Source: an uncultured Draconibacterium sp. (GTDB lineage: Bacteria; Bacteroidota; Bacteroidia; Bacteroidales; Prolixibacteraceae). Taken from it: a stretch of 64,000 nucleotides of DNA. Location: positions 4,518,001 to 4,582,000 of the forward strand of contig NZ_OY781981.1 of NCBI RefSeq assembly GCF_963677565.1, in the 5' to 3' direction. The translations under genes were made by a program, and so were the position numbers. This document shows positions 1-7,615 of the stretch, piece by piece. Below the pieces are notes generated by a model that made no database searches, had not been told where the DNA came from, and was given only the letters and a program-made list of their open reading frames with translations. The first letter of the stretch is position 1, and every line of letters starts with the position of its first letter.

Positions 1-632
1 TTAATCAAAAACTTGGAGGAATGACCTTTCCCAGAATCATATTAAATTCAGTAAATTACGGCGACATATACACCTGCAATCAGGAAAACAATCGGGATGG
101 TGTATATCAGATTGTAAAACAGGCTTCCAACACAGTTTGCAATGCAGGTGCCGATTTTATTGCGCTTTGTGCTAACACTCTTCATTTTACATACGAACGC
201 TTACAGAATGATATAAACGTTCCTATTCTGCACATTGCCGATACAACAGCTAAATCTATTAAATCAAAGAAAATCAAAAAAGTTGGGCTTTTAGGAACCC
301 GCGAAACTATGGAACTTGACTTTTACAAGAAACGATTGGCCCAACAGGAAATCGAAGTCATTATTCCGGAAAAACAGGAACGTGAATTTATTCATAACGC
401 CATTATGAATGAATTATTAAAAGAGCTTTTTTTGCCGGAAACCAAAAGCAAGTTTCTGGGAATAATGAATAAGCTAATCGAAAAAGGTGCACAAGGTATG
501 ATTCTTGGATGCACAGAAATACCTTTACTTGTTAAGCAGAATGACTTTGGGCATCCACTATTCAATACACTTGAATTGCACGCTAAAGCCATTGCCGAAT
601 TTGCCATTGATAGTAACTCATACAATTGTTAA
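1..632 (+). CDS. aspartate/glutamate racemase family protein, 5' end outside window
   Basis: Cofactor-independent amino-acid racemase of the Asp/Glu/hydantoin racemase superfamily, probably interconverting L- and D-aspartate or glutamate in the cytoplasm. The two catalytic cysteines are visible: one in the ALCANT motif about 50 residues after the first ATG (21), the other in GCTEIPLL near the C-terminus. The frame stays open upstream of that ATG to the window edge and reads NQKLGG before it. Family members have a similar LGG stretch some 30-40 residues into the protein, so the true start lies outside the window and the visible part lacks the first glycine-rich segment. The first complete codon in view starts at position 3. 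It ends 18 bp before two exported-protein genes on the same strand, but nothing links their functions. Family assignment is firm; the substrate is not determined. Confidence 0.88.
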   Translation, partial: NQKLGGMTFPRIILNSVNYGDIYTCNQENNRDGVYQIVKQASNTVCNAGADFIALCANTLHFTYERLQNDINVPILHIADTTAKSIKSKKIKKVGLLGTRETMELDFYKKRLAQQEIEVIIPEKQEREFIHNAIMNELLKELFLPETKSKFLGIMNKLIEKGAQGMILGCTEIPLLVKQNDFGHPLFNTLELHAKAIAEFAIDSNSYNC

Positions 633-650
633 CTTAATAACTTATTAGCC

Positions 651-1346
651 ATGAAAAAATACATTCTTTTATTCCTGACCTTATTGCTTTCTTCTGCCGG
701 GCTTTACGCACAAAGTATTTACGATATTCGTAACGCAATAGATTTTTTTGAATCCAATAAAATGCAAAAGGGTGAGTATCGGCGTACACTTACCGCGAAT
801 GATATTAAAGGATCGCCATTTCTTAATGACGAATTTATAACGGGCACCATTTATACTTACCAAAAGGTTCAGTTTAACGACATTCCGTTGCGATATAATA
901 TTTATAACGACGAACTGGAATTTGAAACACCCGACGAACAGATTCTAGCTATGGCAACTCCCGAAATTGTTGAAAAAGCAGTAATTGGCGAACACAGCTT
1001 TTCATACATCCCTTATCAAATTTCGAAAAAAATGAAACGTGGCTTTTTTATCCTGCTTGAAGAAGGTAAAGTTAGTTTATATGCCCGCCCTGTTGTATTG
1101 TATCAGGAGCCAAAAGAAGCCGCACCATATAAAGACCCGGAACCGGCAAAATTTATTCAACGTCCTAACGAGTATTATATGCGTAATGGAAAAGATGCAG
1201 CGACAAAAGTAGAGACAAAAAAAGATCTTGTTAACTTCTTCCCTGATCACAAAGAAGAAATTGAATCCTTCATTAAAAAAAATAAAGTAAAACCGGGTAA
1301 AGAAGATAAACTTGTATTATTAGCAAAATATTACAATTCTCTTTAA
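651..1346 (+). CDS. exported protein of unknown function, tandem paralogue 1
   Basis: No family recognised. The 231-residue product starts with a clear signal peptide (Lys-Lys, then a Leu/Phe-rich core ending in LYAQS), so it is exported to the periplasm or beyond. It aligns along its whole length with the product of the next gene: both share KGSP, VQF, PLRYNIY, the EFETPD block, an APEIVEK/TPEIVEK block, KMKRGFF, and a C-terminal FPDH-EIESFIK segment ending in YYNSL. The conserved central region looks beta-rich and the C-terminus is charged and probably helical. Two copies 31 bp apart imply a gene duplication, and co-transcription is likely. No catalytic motif is obvious. The function is unknown. 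Confidence 0.75.
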   Translation: MKKYILLFLTLLLSSAGLYAQSIYDIRNAIDFFESNKMQKGEYRRTLTANDIKGSPFLNDEFITGTIYTYQKVQFNDIPLRYNIYNDELEFETPDEQILAMATPEIVEKAVIGEHSFSYIPYQISKKMKRGFFILLEEGKVSLYARPVVLYQEPKEAAPYKDPEPAKFIQRPNEYYMRNGKDAATKVETKKDLVNFFPDHKEEIESFIKKNKVKPGKEDKLVLLAKYYNSL

Positions 1347-1377
1347 TCAAGTAAATATTATAATAATTCATAATATC

Positions 1378-2079
1378 ATGAAAACAAAAAAACTGATTGT
1401 ACTCTTTTCTTTATTATTTATTGGTTTTGGTTCTTTATATGCCCAGGTGGACTACCAGATTAGCTCTGCTCTGGATTTTTACCGACAGAAAGAACTTACC
1501 ACCGGAGAATTTAACAAACAACTTGAAGAAAGCGATATAAAAGGATCGCCCTACTTAAACAAAGCCTTTGAAGAGGCCAGTATTTTTACTACGACAAAAG
1601 TACAGTTTAAAGCTGTTCCATTGCGCTACAATATTTATACAGATATGATTGAGTTTGAAACTCCTGACAACACGGTTGCAGCCCTGGCAGCTCCCGAAAT
1701 CGTTGAAAAAATTGAATTTAAAGATTTCACACTCGCCTATGTGCCTTACATGAGTTTAAATAAAATGAAAAGAGGTTTTTTTCAAGTTCTGGAATTAGGA
1801 AGTACCAGTTTATATTTAAAACCGGTTGTTCAATTTGAACCGCCTCAAGAACCCGGTGCTTATGCCGAAGCAAAACCGGCAGAATTTAATCGTAAAACAG
1901 ACGATTTCTATATTCGGTTTGGCATGGAGGCGGCAGAATTAGTGGGCAACAAAAAAGAGTTGGTCTTACTTTTCCCTGATCATCAAAAAGAAATTGAAAG
2001 CTTTATTAAGTCCAAAAAGATAAAAACACGGAAAGCTGAAGACCTAAAAGAATTGGTAACGTACTACAATTCATTGTAA
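1378..2079 (+). CDS. exported protein of unknown function, tandem paralogue 2
   Basis: Second copy of the pair, 233 residues, again with a signal peptide (Lys-rich start, hydrophobic core, LYAQ cleavage region). It shares with its upstream neighbour the blocks KGSPYLN, VQF, PLRYNIYT, EFETPD, PEIVEK, KMKRGFF, LYLKPVVQFE and the terminal FPDH..KEIESFIKSKK..YYNSL. Identity looks highest in the middle and at the C-terminal tail; the loop near residues 145-160 (PQEPGAYAEA against PKEAAPYKDP) diverges. The copies therefore separated long enough ago to differ in surface regions but keep the fold. No enzyme motif, lipobox or membrane anchor is visible. The function is unknown. Confidence 0.75.
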   Translation: MKTKKLIVLFSLLFIGFGSLYAQVDYQISSALDFYRQKELTTGEFNKQLEESDIKGSPYLNKAFEEASIFTTTKVQFKAVPLRYNIYTDMIEFETPDNTVAALAAPEIVEKIEFKDFTLAYVPYMSLNKMKRGFFQVLELGSTSLYLKPVVQFEPPQEPGAYAEAKPAEFNRKTDDFYIRFGMEAAELVGNKKELVLLFPDHQKEIESFIKSKKIKTRKAEDLKELVTYYNSL

Positions 2080-2299
2080 AAGCTATTGTTATTAGCTCTT
2101 GAAAATAACAGAATTTAAAATACCGATACCATCATACCCCCTAATCTATTGAGTTTTATTTTGGAAGGAGTCTACACTTACGCGTTAAATAGATATAATC
2201 CAGCATCTGTAGGCGATAGTAATATCTGTATGGTAGATGTTCTACAATAAAATCATCAAAAACAAAAAATAATTCGGTAACGTATGCAACATTGAAAAA

Positions 2300-2887
2300 T
2301 TGCCTTCGTCATTGAAGCAGAAAATTAAGAGTTTGAATACACTTTATAAAAATATTCACCAGGAGATCATCGATCAATGCAGGGAAGGAAGCCAAAAGGC
2401 ACAATTCCAGTTGTACAAATTGTATTACAAAGCAATGTACAGTGTAAGCCTGCGGATTGTGAATGACAGTATGGAAGCTGAAGATGTGATGCAGGAATCC
2501 TTTTTAAGTGCATTCAACAAAATAGAAAGCTATAAAGGGGAAGTTAGTTTCGGAGCGTGGTTAAAGCGCATTGTGGTGAACCGTTCATTGGATTATTTAA
2601 AAAAGAGAAAGGTACAATTTGAAGAGGTAAACGAGCGTACAGCTCAAATTGCCGAGTACCAAATGGAAACACGAGACATTGATGCTGAACTTTTAAAAAG
2701 GGCTATTCAGCAACTGTCTGACGGTTACAGGGTGGTTTTAAGCCTTTACCTGATTGAAGGCTACGACCATGAAGAGATTAGCCAGATTCTGGGAATTTCG
2801 AATTCGGCTTCGAGAACCCAGTTGCTAAGGGCAAAAAACAAATTAAAAGAGTTATTGAAAGGGAAGGAAATATTTTCATACAATTAA
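2300..2887 (+). CDS. ECF-type RNA polymerase sigma factor (TTG start likely)
   Basis: Extracytoplasmic-function sigma-70 factor that directs RNA polymerase to a dedicated promoter set. Region 2 covers roughly residues 28-95 (the EDVMQESFLSAF core, then the GAWLKRIVVNRSLDYLKK helix) and region 4 roughly 125-185 (helix-turn-helix with HEEISQILGISNSASRTQL). The frame opens after a TAA at 2270 and has no ATG before region 2, so an alternative start is needed; TTG at 2300 is used here and TTG at 2312 is also possible. It heads a three-gene unit with a membrane-anchored protein and a DUF4097 protein, the layout of a sigma/anti-sigma pair plus target. No SusC/SusD is next to it, unlike the other two ECF genes in the window. 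Confidence 0.87.
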   Translation: MPSSLKQKIKSLNTLYKNIHQEIIDQCREGSQKAQFQLYKLYYKAMYSVSLRIVNDSMEAEDVMQESFLSAFNKIESYKGEVSFGAWLKRIVVNRSLDYLKKRKVQFEEVNERTAQIAEYQMETRDIDAELLKRAIQQLSDGYRVVLSLYLIEGYDHEEISQILGISNSASRTQLLRAKNKLKELLKGKEIFSYN

Positions 2888-2907
2888 CAAGATGAAATTT
2901 TTGAGAG

Positions 2908-3504
2908 ATGGAAAAAAGAGACAACATAGAAGAATTAATAATTGAAAACATTGATGCGTTAAACGATAACGAACCAATGGAAGGCCATTTTGCCAGATTT
3001 GAAGCAAAACTTAATGCACAGCAGAAAAAGACAAGGAAAGTAAACCTGCGTTTGATCTGGAAAGTTGCAGCAGCCGTTGTATTTGTTTTCCTTGCTACTA
3101 ACCAGGCATTTATATATTTCTCGCCGAATAACCAGGGATTATTCAATCCTGGCAACGAAAGTCAAACTGTTACACTGGCCTCCATATCTCCGGAATACGG
3201 TGAGGTAGAATATTATTACACCAGTTCGATTAATACAGGAATGGAACAATGGAATAAATGGCTGGAAGAAGGAATGATTTCAGAAGACGAACAAAACATG
3301 ATGAACGAAGAACTGGCAGAATTTGAAGATATGTATAAAAACCTCCAAAAAGATCTGGCAGCAAACCCCAACGACGAACGGGTTATTAGTGCCATGTTAG
3401 AATATTATCAGGCTAAGCTTAGTGTAATCAATATAATCATTAACAAATTAGAGGAAGTACAACAGAAAACAAAAGAAATTGAGCAAGAAGCGATGGCCAT
3501 TTAA
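2908..3504 (+). CDS. membrane-anchored protein, putative anti-sigma factor
   Basis: The 198-residue product has no close family I can name. The cytoplasmic N-terminus (about 48 residues, acidic, with GHFARFEAKL typical of short anti-sigma N-terminal helices) is followed by one transmembrane helix at about residues 50-70 (VAAAVVFVFLA core). An outside C-terminal half follows, with a long acidic, Gln/Lys/Glu-rich coiled-coil-like stretch from about 110 to the end. It begins 21 bp after the ECF sigma stop codon. That position and topology fit an anti-sigma factor that holds the sigma at the membrane and senses the envelope. There is no FecR domain. The role is inferred from context; the topology is read from the sequence. 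Confidence 0.6.
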   Translation: MEKRDNIEELIIENIDALNDNEPMEGHFARFEAKLNAQQKKTRKVNLRLIWKVAAAVVFVFLATNQAFIYFSPNNQGLFNPGNESQTVTLASISPEYGEVEYYYTSSINTGMEQWNKWLEEGMISEDEQNMMNEELAEFEDMYKNLQKDLAANPNDERVISAMLEYYQAKLSVINIIINKLEEVQQKTKEIEQEAMAI

Positions 3505-3562
3505 CCAAAGCCCAATCTTGCAAGTAGTAAATAGTTTTAGTAAAAATTAAAACCAGAATAAA

Positions 3563-4606
3563 ATGAAGACATTAAAAAGTATTGCAGCACTGTTCGTAAT
3601 CGGTATTTTATCGGTAGGCACAACAGTTCTGGCAGAAGAGAAAACAAAGGAATACCACGAATCATGGTTGAATAACGAGATTGAATCGTTGGAAATAGAC
3701 AACCGTTTTGGCGAAGTAAAAATTAACAATTCTGAAGGAGACTCAGTAGTTATTCATGTTGAAGTAACTGTTGAAGCACCTAATGAAAATAAGGCAGATG
3801 ACTTGCTTGAAATGATTGAAGTAAACATCCGAAAATCAGGAAGTTTAGTAAAAGCTGTTACCGATATTGAGAATAACTTTAAAAGCCAAAGAAAATTTAG
3901 CATTGATTATGAAGTGAATATTCCGGCAGATAAAAACCTGAAAATCAGCAACAAATATGGCAATACTATTGTTGGACAATTAACCGGAAACGGAGATTTC
4001 AACTGTAAGTACGGTAATTTCACTGCTTACGACCTGAGTACTCCGAAGGAAGGATCGTTAAACTTGTCGCTTGCTTACGGTAATGCCAACATTGGAGCCG
4101 CTTCATACATGAATATCGATGTAAGCTATTCTCCCATTGATATTGAAGAAGCCAAAGAATTAAATTTCGAATCAAAATATTCAAACATCTCCATCGAAGA
4201 ATGTGGAACAGTGATACTTGAATCGAAATACGATAAATTTAAATGCGAGGAACTGGAATCACTAACGGCCGACATGAAATACACCAATATTAAGGTTGAA
4301 GAACTGGCTAAAAGTTTAAAAGTTGAATCGGGTTACGGCAGCATTAAAGTAGATGAAGTGGATTCGAACTTTGAGTTTATTGATATAACCAACAGTTACG
4401 GACATATTTCGTTAGGACTCGACGATGCCAATTATTCACTTGACGCCAGCTGCGATTACTGTGGAATTTCTTATCCGGAAGACGAGTTTACCGGAAACCG
4501 GATTAAAGAAAACCATAAAAGCACTGTGGTTGGTTCAGTTGGACAGGGATCGGGCGGAAAAGTAAATGTAAAAAGCCGATACGGAGATATTGAACTCGAC
4601 AACTAA
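3563..4606 (+). CDS. DUF4097-type beta-helix exported protein
   Basis: Exported protein of 347 residues with a signal peptide (Lys start, hydrophobic core, cleavage near VLAEE). The rest is a series of short beta-strand repeats of the putative adhesin / DUF4097 type, with recurring units such as NRFGEVKI, NKYGNTIV, SKYSNISIE, SGYGSIKV and SRYGDIEL spaced roughly 20 residues apart, as expected for a right-handed beta-helix. It is the third gene after the ECF sigma and the putative anti-sigma factor, so it may be a target or effector of that regulator. Ligand and biochemical role are unknown. A bidirectional hairpin lies just downstream, so the unit ends here. Confidence 0.75.
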   Translation: MKTLKSIAALFVIGILSVGTTVLAEEKTKEYHESWLNNEIESLEIDNRFGEVKINNSEGDSVVIHVEVTVEAPNENKADDLLEMIEVNIRKSGSLVKAVTDIENNFKSQRKFSIDYEVNIPADKNLKISNKYGNTIVGQLTGNGDFNCKYGNFTAYDLSTPKEGSLNLSLAYGNANIGAASYMNIDVSYSPIDIEEAKELNFESKYSNISIEECGTVILESKYDKFKCEELESLTADMKYTNIKVEELAKSLKVESGYGSIKVDEVDSNFEFIDITNSYGHISLGLDDANYSLDASCDYCGISYPEDEFTGNRIKENHKSTVVGSVGQGSGGKVNVKSRYGDIELDN

Positions 4607-4630
4607 GATATAACCAGAATAGTTAAAAAG

Positions 4631-4661
4631 ACCGTTGACAACTTATTGTCAGCGGTTTTTT
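4631..4661. terminator. bidirectional rho-independent terminator
   Basis: An 11-bp stem (ACCGTTGACAA with TTGTCAGCGGT, one G-T pair) closes a CTTA loop. On the plus strand it is followed by a run of T; on the minus strand by CTTTTT. It ends the ECF/DUF4097 unit and overlaps the 3' end of the convergent glycosyltransferase gene. Confidence 0.8.
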
Positions 4662-5551
4662 ATGCTTGCATAATAACCAAGCTTATACAAATCGAAGCAA
4701 AACAACGAGGGACGCTTCCCCTTTAAATTGTCTTCCAGCTTGGTACGATATTTTCTAAAAAGGTTGCCGATAATAATGTTCGGGAAGAAAAAACTGATTC
4801 GTTTATATTTACGAAGAAAATTAACCTGCCGATGGAAAGTGCGGTCACCATTCAGTAACTCCTCTCCTATTTTTTTTAGGTTCTCCAGTGCCATACAACT
4901 CTTTTTCAGAAAAGCCTGTGCACTTTCAATCCCGGTATGTTCCAACGCATTATCAATATGGTATATTTCAACACCTGCACAAAACAGGTCGTAACCTAAA
5001 AGAGTGTCTTCATGCCCGTATTCACGCAACTCTTCCCTAAAATGAACTTGTCTGAAATTGCTTGCTGAAATCAGGAAATTGTTGGAAGTAATGATAAATC
5101 CTTTGCTCCGGTTCCTGGCTTTTGCTGAAACTGCCTCACGATTGTGTCCATAAGTCCAGCGCAACAGTTTTTCCGGATCCGCTGGTTTATGGTTTGAATA
5201 AGCCGTTCCACCGCATAAAACACGGTTTTCGGTTAAATTATCGAGATATTTTTTTAAATAGTTGTCATTAATCACTTTCGAGTCTCCATCGATAAACAAC
5301 AGCCATTCATATTCCGAGTCTGCACCCATTGTGTTGCGAATTGCAGCTCGGCCGAGGTTCATTTCCATTTCCTTGTAAACAACATTAGGCTTTATATTAA
5401 GCGTTCTGTTCAGCGATTTAAAAATCTCATCCGACCCGTCGTCATATACCCTGATTTCGAAGTCAACAGCCAAACCTGTTGCCTGCTGATGCAGCACATT
5501 TACCAATTCAACAACTTCAATATTATATACCGGAATATTTATCGAAAGCAT
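4649..5551 (-). CDS. family 2 glycosyltransferase
   Basis: GT-A fold glycosyltransferase of 300 residues that transfers a sugar from a nucleotide-sugar donor, probably into a surface glycan. The N-terminal nucleotide-binding strand is LSINIPVYN, followed by VYDDGSDE (about 35-42). The metal-binding DxD-type motif is LLFIDGDSKV (about 84-93), and YGHEDTLLG around residue 178 carries the acidic pair typical of GT2 acceptor-side loops. No transmembrane helix is seen. The basic C-terminus (LRKYKR...FRKYRTKLE) could associate with the membrane. It is a single gene on the minus strand, not inside a recognisable polysaccharide biosynthesis cluster, so donor and acceptor cannot be inferred. Confidence 0.85.
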   Translation of the reverse strand: MLSINIPVYNIEVVELVNVLHQQATGLAVDFEIRVYDDGSDEIFKSLNRTLNIKPNVVYKEMEMNLGRAAIRNTMGADSEYEWLLFIDGDSKVINDNYLKKYLDNLTENRVLCGGTAYSNHKPADPEKLLRWTYGHNREAVSAKARNRSKGFIITSNNFLISASNFRQVHFREELREYGHEDTLLGYDLFCAGVEIYHIDNALEHTGIESAQAFLKKSCMALENLKKIGEELLNGDRTFHRQVNFLRKYKRISFFFPNIIIGNLFRKYRTKLEDNLKGKRPSLFCFDLYKLGYYASIKNR

Positions 5552-5663
5552 ACGTTGTATTTATCAGGGCATGAATTTAACAAAGTTATATCAACATTTT
5601 ATAATCAATTCAGTTATTATGTTTTAAATACTTTCAGTCATTTATTATATTTTTAGAACTTTA

Positions 5664-7070
5664 ATGCAAATGCAAATGATTCGATTAAGTTTTCTAATTC
5701 CTCTATTTTTTACCATACAGCTTTCTGCACAGCACTATTCCATTAAAGTTCAGCTCGAGAAAGCCTCCAATGAAACCGTACAACTTGCTTATCATTACCT
5801 GGGAAAAATTTATGGTGCCGACGCTACAACACTTGATGAACATGGCGTTGGTCTGTTTGAAGGAGACAGCCTTTTAACGCAGGGATTATATAAAATACTG
5901 CTTGACAAAGATCATCATTTCGACTTTTTAGTAGGTGCTGATCAGCAATTTACATTAACCAATCCTTCTTTTGACGGTAAAGATTCAGAAATTGAAGGAT
6001 CAGCGGAATCGGAAGCGTTTGTCGACTATATGAATTTTCTTGGAGAATTGCAGCAAAAAAGTGCTGCGTTAAATGAAAACTATAAGAATGCCAACACACA
6101 GGAGAAAGAAAAAATAGCAACACAACGCAAAGCACTTGACGACGAAATGCACAACTATTGGGACATGATCGATAGACAATTCCCTAATTCTTTCCTGTAT
6201 AAATTTATCACAGCCAATTATGTTCCTGCACTCGACGAATCAACATTACCGGCAAACATAGTGGAGAATGATTCCTTACTGCTTCTTGCAAAATTCAATT
6301 ATCAGCGCGAACATTACTGGGATTATTTCGATTACACGGACGAACGATACTTGTACACTCCTTTTTTTAAATCGAAACTTGAAACCTGGTTTCAAAAAGT
6401 TTTATACCCCGAATATGATTCTGTAAAACCATATGTTTACAGTTTTCTTGATGATGTACAATCCAATAAACGTATTTTTCAGTTTGCCACTTCATTCTTT
6501 CTGAACAGCAGTATAAACAGTAATTACATGGGAATGGATGCACTGTTTGTTGATATCGCCAGGGATTATTACCTCAGTGGCGAAGCTTTTTGGGCATCGG
6601 AAGAATCGCTTGAAAAAATCAGGGAAAATGTTCTATTCATGAAAGATAACCTGATTGGTAAAATTGCCCCCGACCTTACTCTTGAAAGTTTTGACGGAGA
6701 ATTCATAAACCTGCATCAAATTGATTCAAAATTAACCGCACTTCTGATTTACGAGCCAAATTGCTCGCATTGTAAGGTTTTTGTACCAGAATTTTATAAA
6801 GATGTGTACCTGCCCAATAAGGATAAAGGACTTGAAGTTTATGCGATTTATTCGATGGACGATAAAGAAGAGTGGGCAGAGTTTTTAACCAAATACAATA
6901 TGTTTGACTGGTTAAATGTTTGGGATCAAGATCACAGCTCTCGATTTAAAATTAAATACGATGGCCGGAAAACACCCGGCGTTTACCTTCTTGATGAAAA
7001 CAAGAGGATAATTGGCAAAAAGATGACCATCGAACAACTGAAAGAGATTATTTCAGAGAAATTGAACTAA
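5664..7070 (+). CDS. exported thioredoxin-like (TlpA/AhpC-type) disulfide protein
   Basis: Envelope thiol-disulfide protein of 468 residues. A signal peptide (MIRLSFLIPLFF core, SAQ cleavage) leads to an N-terminal beta-domain of the DUF4369 type (about 25-115). A helical middle segment of the DUF5106 type follows (about 120-300, with FPNSFLYKFITANY), then a C-terminal thioredoxin fold from about 330. The redox motif is CSHC in LLIYEPNCSHC (about 366), and a cis-proline is visible in KTPGVYLLD near the C-terminus. Bacteroidota carry many such proteins, thought to act in periplasmic redox or cytochrome maturation. Three Met codons lie within the first five residues, so the exact start could shift by a few codons. 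The partner is unknown. Confidence 0.8.
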   Translation: MQMQMIRLSFLIPLFFTIQLSAQHYSIKVQLEKASNETVQLAYHYLGKIYGADATTLDEHGVGLFEGDSLLTQGLYKILLDKDHHFDFLVGADQQFTLTNPSFDGKDSEIEGSAESEAFVDYMNFLGELQQKSAALNENYKNANTQEKEKIATQRKALDDEMHNYWDMIDRQFPNSFLYKFITANYVPALDESTLPANIVENDSLLLLAKFNYQREHYWDYFDYTDERYLYTPFFKSKLETWFQKVLYPEYDSVKPYVYSFLDDVQSNKRIFQFATSFFLNSSINSNYMGMDALFVDIARDYYLSGEAFWASEESLEKIRENVLFMKDNLIGKIAPDLTLESFDGEFINLHQIDSKLTALLIYEPNCSHCKVFVPEFYKDVYLPNKDKGLEVYAIYSMDDKEEWAEFLTKYNMFDWLNVWDQDHSSRFKIKYDGRKTPGVYLLDENKRIIGKKMTIEQLKEIISEKLN

Positions 7071-7111
7071 GCCATCTTTGTTCCTGTTATCTTCTGTAAA
7101 ATTATATAAAT

Positions 7112-7585
7112 ATGAATGAAAGATTCGTTAAAGAACAGATTATTCAACGGCAATATGATTGGGGTAACGGCATTATTAAAATTGGCAAAATTTTTAAAGA
7201 AAATGGCGACATTGTAAAAGCCGCAACAGAGCTGGTTGATAGCTTGTACGGTTACAAAGAAGGCACTGTGCTTTTTAAACCAACAAAAGCAACCGATCCA
7301 CAGTTTCGAAGAAATCCAGAAGAAGCGATCTCTTATTTTATTGGCGGCAACGATAAATTTCCGGAAGACCTGGGATTTGCGCTTCAGCCGTGGGAAAAAG
7401 TACGGTTTGAGAACCATGGTTATATTGCGAATTACGATTTGGCAATAAGCATGGGAAACTACTTTTTTACCGACAAAGACGGCAATGAAACCAAGGTAGA
7501 ATTTACAATGGGCTTTTTCTTAGATGCCAACAACAAATTGAAAATTAATCTGCATCATTCCTCTTTTCCTTTTTCGCCGGCATAG
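7112..7585 (+). CDS. NTF2/SnoaL-like protein
   Basis: Small 157-residue protein without a signal peptide, so probably cytoplasmic. The size, the N-terminal helix followed by a helix ending in VDSLYGYKEG, and the C-terminal beta-strands with GNYFFTDKDG and KINLHHSSFPF fit the cone-shaped NTF2/SnoaL-like fold. The HHSS motif near the end is common in bacterial members of that superfamily annotated as binding or isomerase-like proteins. No catalytic residue can be assigned with confidence. It follows the thioredoxin-like gene by 41 bp on the same strand and converges on the protease gene. The fold is an inference. Confidence 0.55.
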   Translation: MNERFVKEQIIQRQYDWGNGIIKIGKIFKENGDIVKAATELVDSLYGYKEGTVLFKPTKATDPQFRRNPEEAISYFIGGNDKFPEDLGFALQPWEKVRFENHGYIANYDLAISMGNYFFTDKDGNETKVEFTMGFFLDANNKLKINLHHSSFPFSPA

Positions 7586-7615
7586 TAAAAAAAACAAAAG
7601 GTTCGACTGGTAAAT

